Below are positions 43,483-52,753 of a stretch of 64,000 nucleotides of DNA, piece after piece (within the stretch, counting starts at the first letter, position 1; each line of letters starts with the position of its first letter). The position numbers and the translations under genes were made by a program. Source of the stretch: Nitrosopumilus sp. Nsub (lineage in GTDB: Archaea; Thermoproteota; Nitrososphaeria; Nitrososphaerales; Nitrosopumilaceae); assembly GCF_001541925.1 (NCBI RefSeq), contig NZ_LQMW01000017.1:1-64000 (forward strand), given 5' to 3'. Under the pieces are notes generated by a model, which saw only the letters and a program-made list of their open reading frames with translations, was not told the DNA's origin and made no database searches.

Positions 43483-45056
43483 TCTATAATCACTGTGAGA
43501 TATTTACTGATTGCAATATCTGAAGTTTGTGCACCCAGTAAAATTTTGTAGGTTCCAGGGATAGCTTGTTCTGAAGCAGAAATTTCAATATTTTGAGAAT
43601 CAATAGATTCAACAACTAGAAAATCATGAGTAGTGGATACAATAGAAATAAGGTCAACAAGATCATTTTCAGACTGAGAAATAATGAAATAGTTAGTAGT
43701 AGATTCACCTGGAGAAAGGGTTACTTCATCAAATTCAAGTTGAATGTCAAATGGTAATGGTACAGATGTATCCACAACACCTATTTTATTTTCAACCCAT
43801 TCAGTAAACCAAATCTTTTCACCAGAAATAGCAAAATCAAAAATTTGTGCAACGCCACAGTTTTCCATTACTTCAATTCCAGAATCACAGTCAGCCCAAT
43901 TAGGATTTTTTGAAGGAACATGGTATTCAACTAGAGTTTGTGTTTTTGGATCCATTACAGAAATATTATTTGCTGTTTGTGCATTAAATACAAGTCTCCC
44001 TTGTTCATCATTTTCAATCCAATACGGTCTAGATAGAGGAGATTTAACAATGCCTGTTTGATTTCCAAATGTTTCAAGAATTGGATCAGCAGTGACATAT
44101 TGAATAAATTGTTCAGTAGAAGGATCAAAGCTAAAGAAGGATGAAGAAGTGGTATCTGCTAACCACAAGGTACCATCATCAGAAAAAGTTACACCATTTG
44201 GAGTAAGTAGTTGTACAGGTAATGGGTAACCATCAATGTAATCAATTAATGGTAAGTATAGTTGTCCAGTAGTTGTAACATCATCAAGATAATCATTTTG
44301 ATTAAACTGTACTAAAATTCCGCCTTGTTGATATAACCAATTAGTATACCAGATATTGTCATTTCCATCTATTGCAAAGTCAGCTGTGACAGAATCATCT
44401 ACAGGTGATGGAATACTCAAATAATTTACTTCAGTATCAGTAGGATTTACATCCAAAATTGTTAATTTGTTTCCAGTAAAATCATTAATTATAATTTGAG
44501 AGCCATCAATTCGAAGTTTTTGAGGTAATGAATTTCCTTCAGAAGGATATGACAATCGCTCATATTCTTCTTCAAAGGTTGAAAATTTCCAAACAGAGTC
44601 ATAAGTTTCATCAGTAAACCAAATTGATCCATCAGGAGCATAATCTATACCCCACATCATTGAACGAGCACCATCAGGCCATGTAGGATTTTCAAATTCA
44701 GTGAATGTTTGAGTTGAAGGATCAAATTTTGCTAGGTTACCAGTATTAGTTTGAACAAACCAAACATTACCATCATAATCAGAAGTAATAGCTAATGGGT
44801 TAGTACATTCAGTGGGTATAACAAATTCTTGAACAAACTTAGTTGATTTTGCAATTTTATCAGAACTACAAAATTGATTTCTTTGTTCATCAGGATAATT
44901 ATCAGCAGGTGTTCCAGTAATCGTTAATTCAGGATCATTCATTGCTGCATAATCCACTTGTTCATCATATCCAGGAATGGCAATTAAAACACCAGAAGTC
45001 AACATAAGACCTCCTAGAAAACCAAATGCCAAAATTCCCTTAGTCTGTTTTTTCAC
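43479..45056 (-). CDS. Exported Vgb-like beta-propeller protein
   Basis: 525 residues with an N-terminal signal/anchor (ILAFGFLGGLMLTSGVLIAI), then a seven-bladed propeller of streptogramin-lyase (virginiamycin B lyase) type: repeated ITSDYDGNVWFVQTNTGNLA, DYAPDGSIWFTDETYDSVWK, FAIDGNDNIWYTNW, GVTFSDDGTLWLADT blades. A C-terminal Ig-like domain follows (about 430-525). True lyase activity is not implied; the fold is widely reused for binding outside the cell. Confidence 0.8.
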   Translation of the reverse strand: MKKQTKGILAFGFLGGLMLTSGVLIAIPGYDEQVDYAAMNDPELTITGTPADNYPDEQRNQFCSSDKIAKSTKFVQEFVIPTECTNPLAITSDYDGNVWFVQTNTGNLAKFDPSTQTFTEFENPTWPDGARSMMWGIDYAPDGSIWFTDETYDSVWKFSTFEEEYERLSYPSEGNSLPQKLRIDGSQIIINDFTGNKLTILDVNPTDTEVNYLSIPSPVDDSVTADFAIDGNDNIWYTNWLYQQGGILVQFNQNDYLDDVTTTGQLYLPLIDYIDGYPLPVQLLTPNGVTFSDDGTLWLADTTSSSFFSFDPSTEQFIQYVTADPILETFGNQTGIVKSPLSRPYWIENDEQGRLVFNAQTANNISVMDPKTQTLVEYHVPSKNPNWADCDSGIEVMENCGVAQIFDFAISGEKIWFTEWVENKIGVVDTSVPLPFDIQLEFDEVTLSPGESTTNYFIISQSENDLVDLISIVSTTHDFLVVESIDSQNIEISASEQAIPGTYKILLGAQTSDIAISKYLTVIIE

Positions 45057-45099
45057 AGATTTTTTTGAATATCACTGTTAATATCTCATTCCCAGTAAA

Positions 45100-45453
45100 T
45101 CACAATAATTTCAAATCACCAGTGATTTTATCAATCAAATTTTCAGGTGCGGGACCAATAGATATGCATGTCGTAGTTCCAGGAGTTAATTGGGTGTGAC
45201 CTGCATCAGAAATTTCAGACCAAGGCAAGTTCAAATCAATTGCATGCCTTTTTACTTCTTGTAGTTCTTTAATTCCTGAGACTTTAACGACAACTTTCTC
45301 TTGTCCACCCCACCATTCAGACCACCATTCTGGATGAGATTTTCTGACATGTTCTGAACCCATTACACATGCATGACCTACTTGAGCAGCAATCTTACCT
45401 TTACCCATACCCAAGTCAGATCTAACCGCAATTACTTGTTTAATTTCACCCAT
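45100..45453 (-). CDS. pth2: Peptidyl-tRNA hydrolase (Pth2 type)
   Basis: From ATG at 45453 the protein is 117 aa: KQVIAVRSDLGMGKGKIAAQ, VGHACV, then the DAGHTQLTPGTTTCISIGP catalytic region. It frees tRNA from dropped-off peptidyl-tRNA. A GTG at 45474 would add seven residues; the ATG gives the family-like N-terminus (MGEIKQVIAV), so I prefer it, but the TATA spacing does not decide between them. Divergent from the geranylgeranyl reductase gene. Confidence 0.92.
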   Translation of the reverse strand: MGEIKQVIAVRSDLGMGKGKIAAQVGHACVMGSEHVRKSHPEWWSEWWGGQEKVVVKVSGIKELQEVKRHAIDLNLPWSEISDAGHTQLTPGTTTCISIGPAPENLIDKITGDLKLL

Positions 45454-45519
45454 ACCATTTTTAGAAATAGGCACAATGAAAAACTTTGGAAATAAATAAT
45501 TGACAAAGAACCAAAATCT

Positions 45520-46656
45520 GTGTACTATGATACAATTGTAGCAGGTGGCAGTATTGCAGGATTATTAACAGCTAGAGAAATTTCTTCAGAAGGATTTTCA
45601 GTATTAGTAATTGAAGAAGATTATGAAATTGGAACACCAGAACATTGTGGAGGATTGGTAAGTATTGCAGGTTTAGAAGAATTAGGAATTATTCCATCTA
45701 GAAAAACTTTTGAACATATGATTGAATCTGCAAAGATTACATCACCAAATGGAGAAAATTTCACAATTAATTCAAAAAATCAAAAAGTAGTAGAAATCAG
45801 TAGAAGAGAATTAGACAAACAAGTTGCATTTCAAGCTCAAAAAAATGGTGCAGTAGTAAAAGTAAGAACCAGTTTTCAAGAAATTACAAAAACAGGGATT
45901 AGAACAAATGAAGGAAAAATTGATTGTAAAATTTTTGTAGATGCAAGAGGGGTTTCATCATTAATTCATAAGGATCGAACAGGAATTTTATCATCTGCAC
46001 AATATGAAATTTATGCAGACTGGATCAAAAAAGGAAAAGTAGAAGTGATTTTTGATCAAGAAAAATACCCAGGTTTTTTTGCATGGATAATTCCATCTGA
46101 TGAAGGGAAAGGAAAAGTAGGAATTGCAGGAAAAGGAATTAACGTCTCAGAAACATTAAACGAATTTCTTAAACAAAAAGGAGAATTTTCAACAATAAGG
46201 AAGATTTTTGCTCCAATATGGATCAAAGGACCAATCAAAAAATTTGTTGAAGAAAATACAGTAATTGTAGGTGATGCAGCTGGACAAGCAAAACCAACAA
46301 CTGCAGGAGGAATTTTTACAAGCGGAATGGGAGGAGTGTATGCCGGACAAGCCATAGCCAAGTTTTTAAAAACAAATGAAAGAGAAGAACTTGAAAATTA
46401 TCAAAAAAAATGGATTGAAAGATTTGGTAAAGAATTTGAAAAACAATTGTTAGCAAGAAAAATTTTAGAAAGAATTGACAATCTAACGATCAATAAATTA
46501 TTTGAATCAATTACTCCAGAAATTGTCAATGAGATTTCAGAAAAAGATGATTTTGATTTTCATACAAGTTCAATTATCAAATTATTAGGAATTAAAGGAT
46601 CATTGAAAACAGTTCAGACATTAGTTAGTAGTGAATTGAAAAAAATCTTGAGTTAA
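45520..46656 (+). CDS. Geranylgeranyl reductase family flavoprotein
   Basis: 378 residues from GTG at 45520, placed about 25-30 nt after an AAATAAATAATT box. FAD motif DTIVAGGSIAGLLTAREIS, then EEDYEIGTPEHCGGLVS (family signature), GWIIPS-type strand FAWIIPSDEGKGKVGIAG and VGDAAGQAKPTTAGGIF. Archaeal members hydrogenate the isoprenoid chains of membrane lipids. Other members reduce chlorophyll precursors or act on unknown substrates, so lipid reduction is likely but not certain. Confidence 0.85.
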   Translation: MYYDTIVAGGSIAGLLTAREISSEGFSVLVIEEDYEIGTPEHCGGLVSIAGLEELGIIPSRKTFEHMIESAKITSPNGENFTINSKNQKVVEISRRELDKQVAFQAQKNGAVVKVRTSFQEITKTGIRTNEGKIDCKIFVDARGVSSLIHKDRTGILSSAQYEIYADWIKKGKVEVIFDQEKYPGFFAWIIPSDEGKGKVGIAGKGINVSETLNEFLKQKGEFSTIRKIFAPIWIKGPIKKFVEENTVIVGDAAGQAKPTTAGGIFTSGMGGVYAGQAIAKFLKTNEREELENYQKKWIERFGKEFEKQLLARKILERIDNLTINKLFESITPEIVNEISEKDDFDFHTSSIIKLLGIKGSLKTVQTLVSSELKKILS

Positions 46657-46708
46657 GTACAACTAATTTCTAAGGAAACTATAAATGATGTTTCCGGAAA
46701 AATTGAGC

Positions 46709-46891
46709 ATGTCATCTACTATATCACTGCCGACATGCAGTTGTTGTCATAGAGCAATTATGCCTAATGATAAATGTGTTAAATTCAATTGTCCGGACTG
46801 TGATGACGGTGATCTTATTTGGAGATGTGAAAGTTGTAGAGAAGCAGCAAGAACCTATACCTGCTCTTCATGTAACTTTACGGGGCCTTAA
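46709..46891 (+). CDS. Archaeal zinc-ribbon RNA-binding protein
   Basis: From ATG at 46709 the protein is 60 aa with four C-x2-C-type pairs: [26 protein letters not shown] and [11 protein letters not shown]. This is the small archaeal zinc-finger family (about 60 aa) usually encoded beside the aEF-1beta gene and thought to bind RNA. The longer frame from 46685 adds eight non-family residues. It ends 4 nt before aEF-1beta. Confidence 0.85.
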   Translation: MSSTISLPTCSCCHRAIMPNDKCVKFNCPDCDDGDLIWRCESCREAARTYTCSSCNFTGP

Positions 46892-46895
46892 ACAA

Positions 46896-47162
46896 ATGAC
46901 CGATATTGTATTAATTGCAAAAATTCTTCCAACAGGAATGGAAGTTGATTTAGATAAATTAGCAGAAACTGTAAAGACATCACTAAAAGATGGAATTACT
47001 TTGAATAGACATGAAAAAGAACCATTAGCTTTTGGATTAGAATGTCTAAAAGCACAATTTGTATTAGAAGATAAAGAAGGACAAATGGATTCACTTGAAG
47101 ATACTGTTAGAGCAGTTGAAGGAGTCAGTGAATTTGAAGTACTTAGTATGAGTCGTAATTAG
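46896..47162 (+). CDS. Translation elongation factor aEF-1beta
   Basis: 88 residues from ATG at 46896: [38 protein letters not shown], then [18 protein letters not shown]. It is the guanine-nucleotide exchange factor for aEF-1alpha, with a ferredoxin-like fold. A longer in-frame opening at 46767 runs across the zinc-ribbon gene in another frame and is not real. The gene is coupled to the zinc-ribbon gene (4-nt gap). Confidence 0.93.
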   Translation: MTDIVLIAKILPTGMEVDLDKLAETVKTSLKDGITLNRHEKEPLAFGLECLKAQFVLEDKEGQMDSLEDTVRAVEGVSEFEVLSMSRN

Positions 47163-47184
47163 CATAACAGTAATTAGCATAGCA
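47155..47184 (+). repeat. 15-bp tandem duplication at the aEF-1beta stop
   Basis: GTAATTAGCATA occurs at 47155-47166 and 47170-47181, within two 15-nt units (14 of 15 identical). The first copy contains the aEF-1beta stop codon. It lies just before cdc48 and may affect its transcription start or simply be a recent slippage. Confidence 0.6.
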
Positions 47185-47200
47185 AGGATTAATTGGTTTT

Positions 47201-49369
47201 ATGGTACGCAAAGAAGAGCCTTTGCAGATGAGAATCGGCGAAGCAAAACAAAGAGACGTAGGAAAAAAGCGTGCAAGAGTAGGTCCAAAAGCAATGGATT
47301 TCCTAAAAGCAGAACCAGGTGACATTATTGAAATCATGGGTTCAAGAACAAGTTGTGCAGTAGTTTGGCCCGCTGATGAAGATGAAAAATTCCCAGACAT
47401 AATTAGAGTAGATGGACAAACAAGAAAAAATGTCGGAGGAACACTAAATGACCTAGTAAAAGTTAGAAAAGTTATTTCAAAAATTGCAAAAACAATTACA
47501 CTGACACCACTAAATGACGCAGTAACAATCGACAAAGAATTCACAGATTTTGTAAAAAACAGATTAAAAGGATTACCAGTAACTCACGGAGATGAAATTT
47601 CTGTGATGATATTAGGAAATTCCATGGATTTTAAAATAACAAAAACATCACCAAAAGGAATTATCGACATAGACCGTACAACTGAATTAAATATTTCAAC
47701 AGAAACATCCATTGACAGAAAAGTTAGAGTGACTTATGAAGAGGTAGGGGGATTAAAAGAAAAAACAAAAGCAATGAGAGAAATTGTCGAATTACCGCTA
47801 AGACATCCAGAATTATTTTCTAGATTAGGAATTGAACCACATAGTGGAATTTTACTTTATGGTCCACCAGGATGTGGAAAGACATTACTTGCAAAAGTTA
47901 TGGCAAGTGAATCAGAAGCTAACATGTTTCCAATTAACGGTCCAGAAATAATGAACAAATACTATGGAGAAACAGAGGCGAAATTAAGAGAAATTTTTAA
48001 AGAGGCAAAAGACAATTCGCCAAGCATAATTTTTATCGATGAAATTGATGCAATTGCCCCAAAAAGAGAAGAAGTATACGGTGATGTTGAGAAACGAGTG
48101 GTTGCACAATTGTTGGCATTAATGGATGGATTAAACGATAGAGGAAATGTAATTGTATTAGGAGCAACCAATAGACCAGACAGCGTAGATCCAGCATTAA
48201 GACGACCAGGAAGATTCGACAGAGAATTTGAGATCAGCGTTCCTAATGAAGATGGAAGATATGAAATTTTACAAATTCACACAAGAGGAATGCCAATAAA
48301 TCAAGAAATTGATCTTAAAGAATTATCAGCAGAACTACACGGATACACAGGGGCAGACATCAAATCATTATGTAGAGAAGCTGCAATGAAATCAATTCGC
48401 AGATATTTACCAGAAATTGATCTAGAAACTGAAAAAATTTCTTCAGAAGTTTTACAATCAATGGAAATCAAATTAGTTGATTTTTACGATGCCATGCAAG
48501 AAGTTGTCCCTACAGCAATGAGAGAATTTTATGTTGAAAGACCAAAAGTTTGGTGGAATGATGTTGGAGGGTTAGACAACATTAAGAAAAGTTTGACAGA
48601 TAATATAATTACAGCAGTTAAAGAACCTAGCAAGTTTACAAAAATGGGAATCAAACCCCCAAAAGGAGTTTTGATTTATGGTCCACCAGGATGTGGAAAG
48701 ACATTACTTGCAAGAGCAGTTGCAACAGAAACTGGTGCAAACATGATTCTAGTGAGAGGTCCAGAAATTCTTTCAAAATGGGTCGGAGAATCAGAAAAAG
48801 CAATTAGAGAAATTTTTAGAAAAGCAAAATCATCATCACCATGTATAATAATTTTTGATGAATTGGATGCACTTGCAAGAACTAAATCAGGAGAAGGAGG
48901 ATCAGGAGAAACTATACTTAGTCAATTATTAACAGAAATTGAAGAAGGAACTTCATCTCGCGTTGCAGTAATTGGAATTACTAACAGACCAGATATCATA
49001 GATAATTCATTATTGAGAACAGGTAGATTAGATTTAGTTCTGTATGTCACATCACCTGATGAAAAGAGTAGATTAGAAATTATCAAAATTTTAACAAAAA
49101 AAATGCCACTATCAAAGGATATTAAATTGCAAGAAATTGCAGTAGCAACTCAAAATTATACAGGCGCAGACTTGGCAGCATTATGCAGAGAAGCAGCAAT
49201 TAGTGCAATGAGAAGTAAATCATCCAAAATTAGCAGCAAGGATTTTGCAAATAGTCTAAAACAAATCAAACCATCAATAACAACAGAAGTAGATCAGTGG
49301 TATAAGGCCATAAGAGAAAGTATATCTAATGTAGTACCCAAGACAGGAGAGAAAGCATTTTACGGTTAA
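47201..49369 (+). CDS. cdc48: Cdc48/VCP-type AAA ATPase
   Basis: 722 residues: an N-terminal double-psi barrel domain (KRARVGPKAMDFLKAEPGDI), then two AAA modules. Walker A GPPGCGKTLLAK at about 221 and GPPGCGKTLLAR at about 494; Walker B IIFIDEIDAIAP and IIIFDELDALAR; second-region RRPGRFDREFE and RTGRLDLVLY. The hexamer unfolds or extracts proteins for degradation. It ends 2 nt before a small winged-helix gene. Confidence 0.95.
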   Translation: MVRKEEPLQMRIGEAKQRDVGKKRARVGPKAMDFLKAEPGDIIEIMGSRTSCAVVWPADEDEKFPDIIRVDGQTRKNVGGTLNDLVKVRKVISKIAKTITLTPLNDAVTIDKEFTDFVKNRLKGLPVTHGDEISVMILGNSMDFKITKTSPKGIIDIDRTTELNISTETSIDRKVRVTYEEVGGLKEKTKAMREIVELPLRHPELFSRLGIEPHSGILLYGPPGCGKTLLAKVMASESEANMFPINGPEIMNKYYGETEAKLREIFKEAKDNSPSIIFIDEIDAIAPKREEVYGDVEKRVVAQLLALMDGLNDRGNVIVLGATNRPDSVDPALRRPGRFDREFEISVPNEDGRYEILQIHTRGMPINQEIDLKELSAELHGYTGADIKSLCREAAMKSIRRYLPEIDLETEKISSEVLQSMEIKLVDFYDAMQEVVPTAMREFYVERPKVWWNDVGGLDNIKKSLTDNIITAVKEPSKFTKMGIKPPKGVLIYGPPGCGKTLLARAVATETGANMILVRGPEILSKWVGESEKAIREIFRKAKSSSPCIIIFDELDALARTKSGEGGSGETILSQLLTEIEEGTSSRVAVIGITNRPDIIDNSLLRTGRLDLVLYVTSPDEKSRLEIIKILTKKMPLSKDIKLQEIAVATQNYTGADLAALCREAAISAMRSKSSKISSKDFANSLKQIKPSITTEVDQWYKAIRESISNVVPKTGEKAFYG

Positions 49370-49371
49370 TC

Positions 49372-49668
49372 ATGACAATCCCATTAAGAAATCAAATATT
49401 TGAAAAAATTAAAGAATTCAATTCATTAACAGATGTAGAGCTTTACAAGAGTTTGACAAAAGATGGATTAAATTTGCCTGAAGATAAGTTCAACAAACTT
49501 TTACTAGATTTAGAAATTTTAGGATTAATCAAAGTTGCATGGTTTACTAAAGATGAAAGAAGAATAGAAGTTACAATTGTTGAAAAAGAAGAAGATCCAA
49601 TTGAAAAACAGAATAAAGAAGTAATGGAAAAAGATTATGAAGCAAGTTTTCCAGGATTGGATAAATAA
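49372..49668 (+). CDS. Small winged-helix-like protein coupled to cdc48
   Basis: 98 residues. Residues 4-65 fit a winged helix (LRNQIFEKIKEFNSLTDVEL, YKSLTKDGLNLPEDKFNKLL, LDLEILGLIKVAWF) with a beta wing TKDERRIEVTIVEKEED, then an acidic helix. It starts 2 nt after the cdc48 stop, so translation is coupled and a working link is likely. Alternatives are a transcription factor or a Cdc48 adaptor of winged-helix type. Confidence 0.65.
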   Translation: MTIPLRNQIFEKIKEFNSLTDVELYKSLTKDGLNLPEDKFNKLLLDLEILGLIKVAWFTKDERRIEVTIVEKEEDPIEKQNKEVMEKDYEASFPGLDK

Positions 49669-49706
49669 TTTAAAAATTAAGTATTGTAATTAACTGTCTC
49701 AAAAAA

Positions 49707-50594
49707 TTAAATCAAAGGGAAATGAAATGCAGCATCTAATGCAACTGCAACAAAAATTATTGTCAAATAAGGTGCAGTAACTTTGTATGCTTTCCAAGCA
49801 AATTCAGACGTAGGAGTTTTTGTTAATTTATAATGATAGACAAGCATCAATCCACCAGAAACGGATGCAATGATTGCATAGACAAGGCCTAACCCATCAG
49901 GAATTATTACAAGAGCCAAAGAAAATGGGATTAAAATCAAAGTATTTCCTAAAATAAATTTAGATGTTTTTTGCATTCCAATTACAACAGGTAACATAGG
50001 GACTTCAGCTTGTGCATATTCATCTTTAATTTTCATTGCAAGACACCAAAAGTGAGATGGGGTCCACACAAACACCAAAAAGCCAACAAGAAAACCTAAC
50101 AAATCCATACTACCAGTGGCAGCAGCCCATCCAGCCCATGCGGCAGCACTTCCAGCAATTCCACCAATTACAATATTTGAAGTATTTTTACGTTTTAACC
50201 AAACTGTGTAAATTATCACATACGAAAAGATTCCAACTGCAATAAAGAATGCAGAAACAGCGTTTAATGCAAAGAATCCATAAATTACTGAAACACAACT
50301 AACGATTAAACCATACAACAAAACATTTGATGGAGACATTCTTCCAGAAGGAATAGGTCTAGAACTAGTTCTACTCATTTTAGGATCAATATCTTTATCA
50401 TAATAATGATTCAGAGCACTAGAACCAGCTGAAGCCAATGCTCCTGCAACTATGATATGCAAATAATCCATATAATCAAGTTGAGATGTACCTGTAACCA
50501 ACTTACTAGCAGCATACATGGAGGTAACTGCAGTAATTACCAATAGAACAACTATTCTTGGTTTCGATATTTCGATTATTTCATTAATTCCCAA
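49707..50594 (-). CDS. ctaB: Protoheme IX farnesyltransferase (heme o synthase)
   Basis: 295 residues, a UbiA-type membrane prenyltransferase with about nine TM helices. The prenyl-diphosphate site SALNHYYDKDIDPKMSRTSS and RPIPSGRMS are near 59-85, and the second loop TPSHFWCLAMKIKDEYAQAE, VPMLPVV near 179-205. It adds a farnesyl group to heme for heme-copper oxidases. Divergent from the blue-copper gene, which may share the respiratory role. Confidence 0.93.
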   Translation of the reverse strand: MGINEIIEISKPRIVVLLVITAVTSMYAASKLVTGTSQLDYMDYLHIIVAGALASAGSSALNHYYDKDIDPKMSRTSSRPIPSGRMSPSNVLLYGLIVSCVSVIYGFFALNAVSAFFIAVGIFSYVIIYTVWLKRKNTSNIVIGGIAGSAAAWAGWAAATGSMDLLGFLVGFLVFVWTPSHFWCLAMKIKDEYAQAEVPMLPVVIGMQKTSKFILGNTLILIPFSLALVIIPDGLGLVYAIIASVSGGLMLVYHYKLTKTPTSEFAWKAYKVTAPYLTIIFVAVALDAAFHFPLI

Positions 50595-50688
50595 TTTACT
50601 CTACCCAATTTCAAAGCCGTTTTATTCCTTGTTGTAGATCCATTATATTTCAAAAGGAATAAGTATCTCACTCTTACCAGCTATTTTA

Positions 50689-51777
50689 ATGAGTAATTGG
50701 GATCTATTGATGCCAGGTATGGGCCTTACAGGCGTAGGGTTAGCAGGTCTCATTTTATCATATGCAGGCATAGCACACACATTCATTGATGGAATGCATG
50801 CATTGACAGGTCTAACAATGTTTGTAGGACTAATTTTCACAGCAGCAGGTATTTTGGACGGAGGAGTTTCAACTAGTAACAGAGCCAAGATTACAACTTT
50901 AGTAATTGTGGCAATTTCAATTGGATTTGGAATTTATGCATTAGCTACAATGAATTCTTCAGATTACACATTTTCACTAATTCTAGTTATTCTAGCAATT
51001 GCACTTCCATCTGCAGGAGTTGCATGGATAGCAATGAAAAAACCTGGAAGTATCAAACCAATTGGTTTAGTGTTGGGTTTAGCAGTTGCAAGTGGTTTAG
51101 TTATTTGGATAACAGCTGGTTCAATGAGTGAAAGCGAAGCAGAGTTAGCTGAAGAAATACATGATGAAGCAATGGAAGATGTTCCAGCAGGACCAATTTT
51201 TGAAATTGCAATTCTCAAAGATTCTGCACAAGAAGGAAATCCTGATTATGATCCAGACAGAGCAATTGTCACACAAGGTCATACTGTTGTATGGACAAAT
51301 GTAGATGTTGCACCACACACAGTAACTAGTGCATCAGATTATGGTGAAACATTTGATTCTAGTTTAATGAGTGAAGGAGAAACATATTCTTTAGATACAA
51401 CTAACTTAGATGTTGGTGAATACGAATACCTATGTATTGTTCACCCATGGATGATTTCAACTTTAGTAATTGAAGAACCAAAAGAAGCAATCAAAATTAT
51501 AATTCCAGAGGGAGCAGCAATTCCAGAAGACGGACAAATTTACTATGAACCAGAAACAATCAACATTTCAGTTGGAACCCCAATAGAATGGGTCAATGAA
51601 GATAATGCAATGCATACTGCAACATCAGGAACTCCAGCAAGTGGACCTGACGGAGTATTTGATTCACAAATATTAAACTTGGGAGATACCTATCAATTCA
51701 CATTTAGTGAAGCAGGTAATTTTGATTATTATTGCATATTACATCCATGGATGATTGGAACTGTTAACGTAGAATAG
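50689..51777 (+). CDS. Membrane-anchored double blue-copper (plastocyanin-like) protein
   Basis: 362 residues. Four TM helices occupy about 1-145, followed by an acidic linker and two cupredoxin domains. Each has a complete type-1 copper set: PHTVTS near 210 with CIVHPWM near 249, and MHTATS near 308 with CILHPWM near 349 (His, Cys, His, Met). Thaumarchaea use copper proteins in place of cytochrome c, so it probably carries electrons near the membrane. The JAMM gene starts 2 nt later. Confidence 0.9.
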   Translation: MSNWDLLMPGMGLTGVGLAGLILSYAGIAHTFIDGMHALTGLTMFVGLIFTAAGILDGGVSTSNRAKITTLVIVAISIGFGIYALATMNSSDYTFSLILVILAIALPSAGVAWIAMKKPGSIKPIGLVLGLAVASGLVIWITAGSMSESEAELAEEIHDEAMEDVPAGPIFEIAILKDSAQEGNPDYDPDRAIVTQGHTVVWTNVDVAPHTVTSASDYGETFDSSLMSEGETYSLDTTNLDVGEYEYLCIVHPWMISTLVIEEPKEAIKIIIPEGAAIPEDGQIYYEPETINISVGTPIEWVNEDNAMHTATSGTPASGPDGVFDSQILNLGDTYQFTFSEAGNFDYYCILHPWMIGTVNVE

Positions 51778-51779
51778 AT

Positions 51780-52184
51780 TTGCAGAAAATTATTCTTTCA
51801 AAATTACAGCAAAAAATTCTCTTAGACCACACTTGTAAAGAAGAACCAAATGAAGCATGCGCAATCTTATACGGAAATAAGATCGAGGGAGGAAACATAG
51901 TTAAAGAAATATGGTTAACAAAGAACGACACCCCATCCCCAATAGAATTTACATTATCAGCTGAACAAACTTGGGAAATGGATCAAAAACGTAAAGAATT
52001 GAATTTAGAGATTATTGGAATTTTTCATTCACATCCAAAAGGAGAGGCATTTCCTTCAAATACAGATAAAAAATTTATGCAAAATAATCCATATGTATGG
52101 ATAATTTATTCAGGAATTAACAAAAATTTTAGAGCATTTATTCTTGAATCAGATAGTGTAGAAATTCCAATTGAAGGAAAATAA
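51780..52184 (+). CDS. JAMM/MPN+ metalloprotease-like protein
   Basis: 134 residues from TTG at 51780. The full JAMM zinc motif is present: Glu25 (EACAILYG), H83-S-H85-P (FHSHPKGEAFPSNTD) with Ser93 and Asp96. In archaea such enzymes cleave ubiquitin-like modifiers (SAMP/Ubl) or trim ThiS/MoaD-like carriers. No modifier gene is adjacent. The 2-nt gap places it in an operon with the blue-copper gene. Confidence 0.85.
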   Translation: MQKIILSKLQQKILLDHTCKEEPNEACAILYGNKIEGGNIVKEIWLTKNDTPSPIEFTLSAEQTWEMDQKRKELNLEIIGIFHSHPKGEAFPSNTDKKFMQNNPYVWIIYSGINKNFRAFILESDSVEIPIEGK

Positions 52185-52251
52185 TAATTTCAAAAATTCA
52201 AGCACATAGAATCATCTTTGGGATTAAATACCCCCTTTTGTTACAAAAAAT

Positions 52252-52509
52252 ATGGAAATTCACGTATACGACACTTATGTCAAAGCAGCAGACGGTCATA
52301 CCATGCACTTTGATGTAATTACAGGTGAAAAAGATCATCCCAAAGCCATTGAATACGGTAAAGAATGGTTAAAGGAGATAGGAGAAGGAGAAGCACAAAT
52401 GACACAAAACGAATGTACATTTTGTCACTCACAATCTTGTCCAGAGCCTGTTGAACAGGCAATTAAGGAAAAAGGTTATTTCATTCAAAAGATGGAAGGC
52501 TGTCCTTAA
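52252..52509 (+). CDS. DUF2024 family protein
   Basis: 85 residues: MEIHVYDTYVKAADGHTMHF, DVITGEKDHPKAIEYGKEWL, then NECTFCHSQSCPEPVEQAI. This matches the small DUF2024 family, including the F-C-H-S-x-x-C/P region and the glycine-rich end. Function unknown. Two or three Cys/His could bind a metal. Confidence 0.8.
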   Translation: MEIHVYDTYVKAADGHTMHFDVITGEKDHPKAIEYGKEWLKEIGEGEAQMTQNECTFCHSQSCPEPVEQAIKEKGYFIQKMEGCP

Positions 52510-52564
52510 ACATTTTTTCTTTTTTAAAAAAAATCTTTTTTTAGAGTAAATTACAAGTTAGTTT

Positions 52565-52753
52565 ATGAGTGAACAATATTCAAAAGGAACAATTGAAGGA
52601 GATAAAAAAACAGAATGGATTTGTGGATGTTTCCAAACTACAGATAATTATTTCAAATTTTGCAGTACACATAATCTAACATTACAAAAAGCAATTCAAG
52701 ATCAAGTTGACGAATTAGATATGACTACAATTGTGGAAGAAGAATCAAATTGA
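52565..52753 (+). CDS. Small Cys-containing hypothetical
   Basis: 62 residues: KGTIEGDKKTEWICGCFQTT then FKFCSTHNLTLQKAI, giving C-x-C and C-x2-H, followed by an acidic helix. It may bind zinc. It overlaps the convergent pyrophosphatase gene by 9 nt. No family recognised. Confidence 0.55.
   Translation: MSEQYSKGTIEGDKKTEWICGCFQTTDNYFKFCSTHNLTLQKAIQDQVDELDMTTIVEEESN

Noticed and set aside
46767-46895. N-terminal extension of aEF-1beta
   Set aside because: It overlaps the zinc-ribbon gene out of frame, and the family start is the ATG at 46896.
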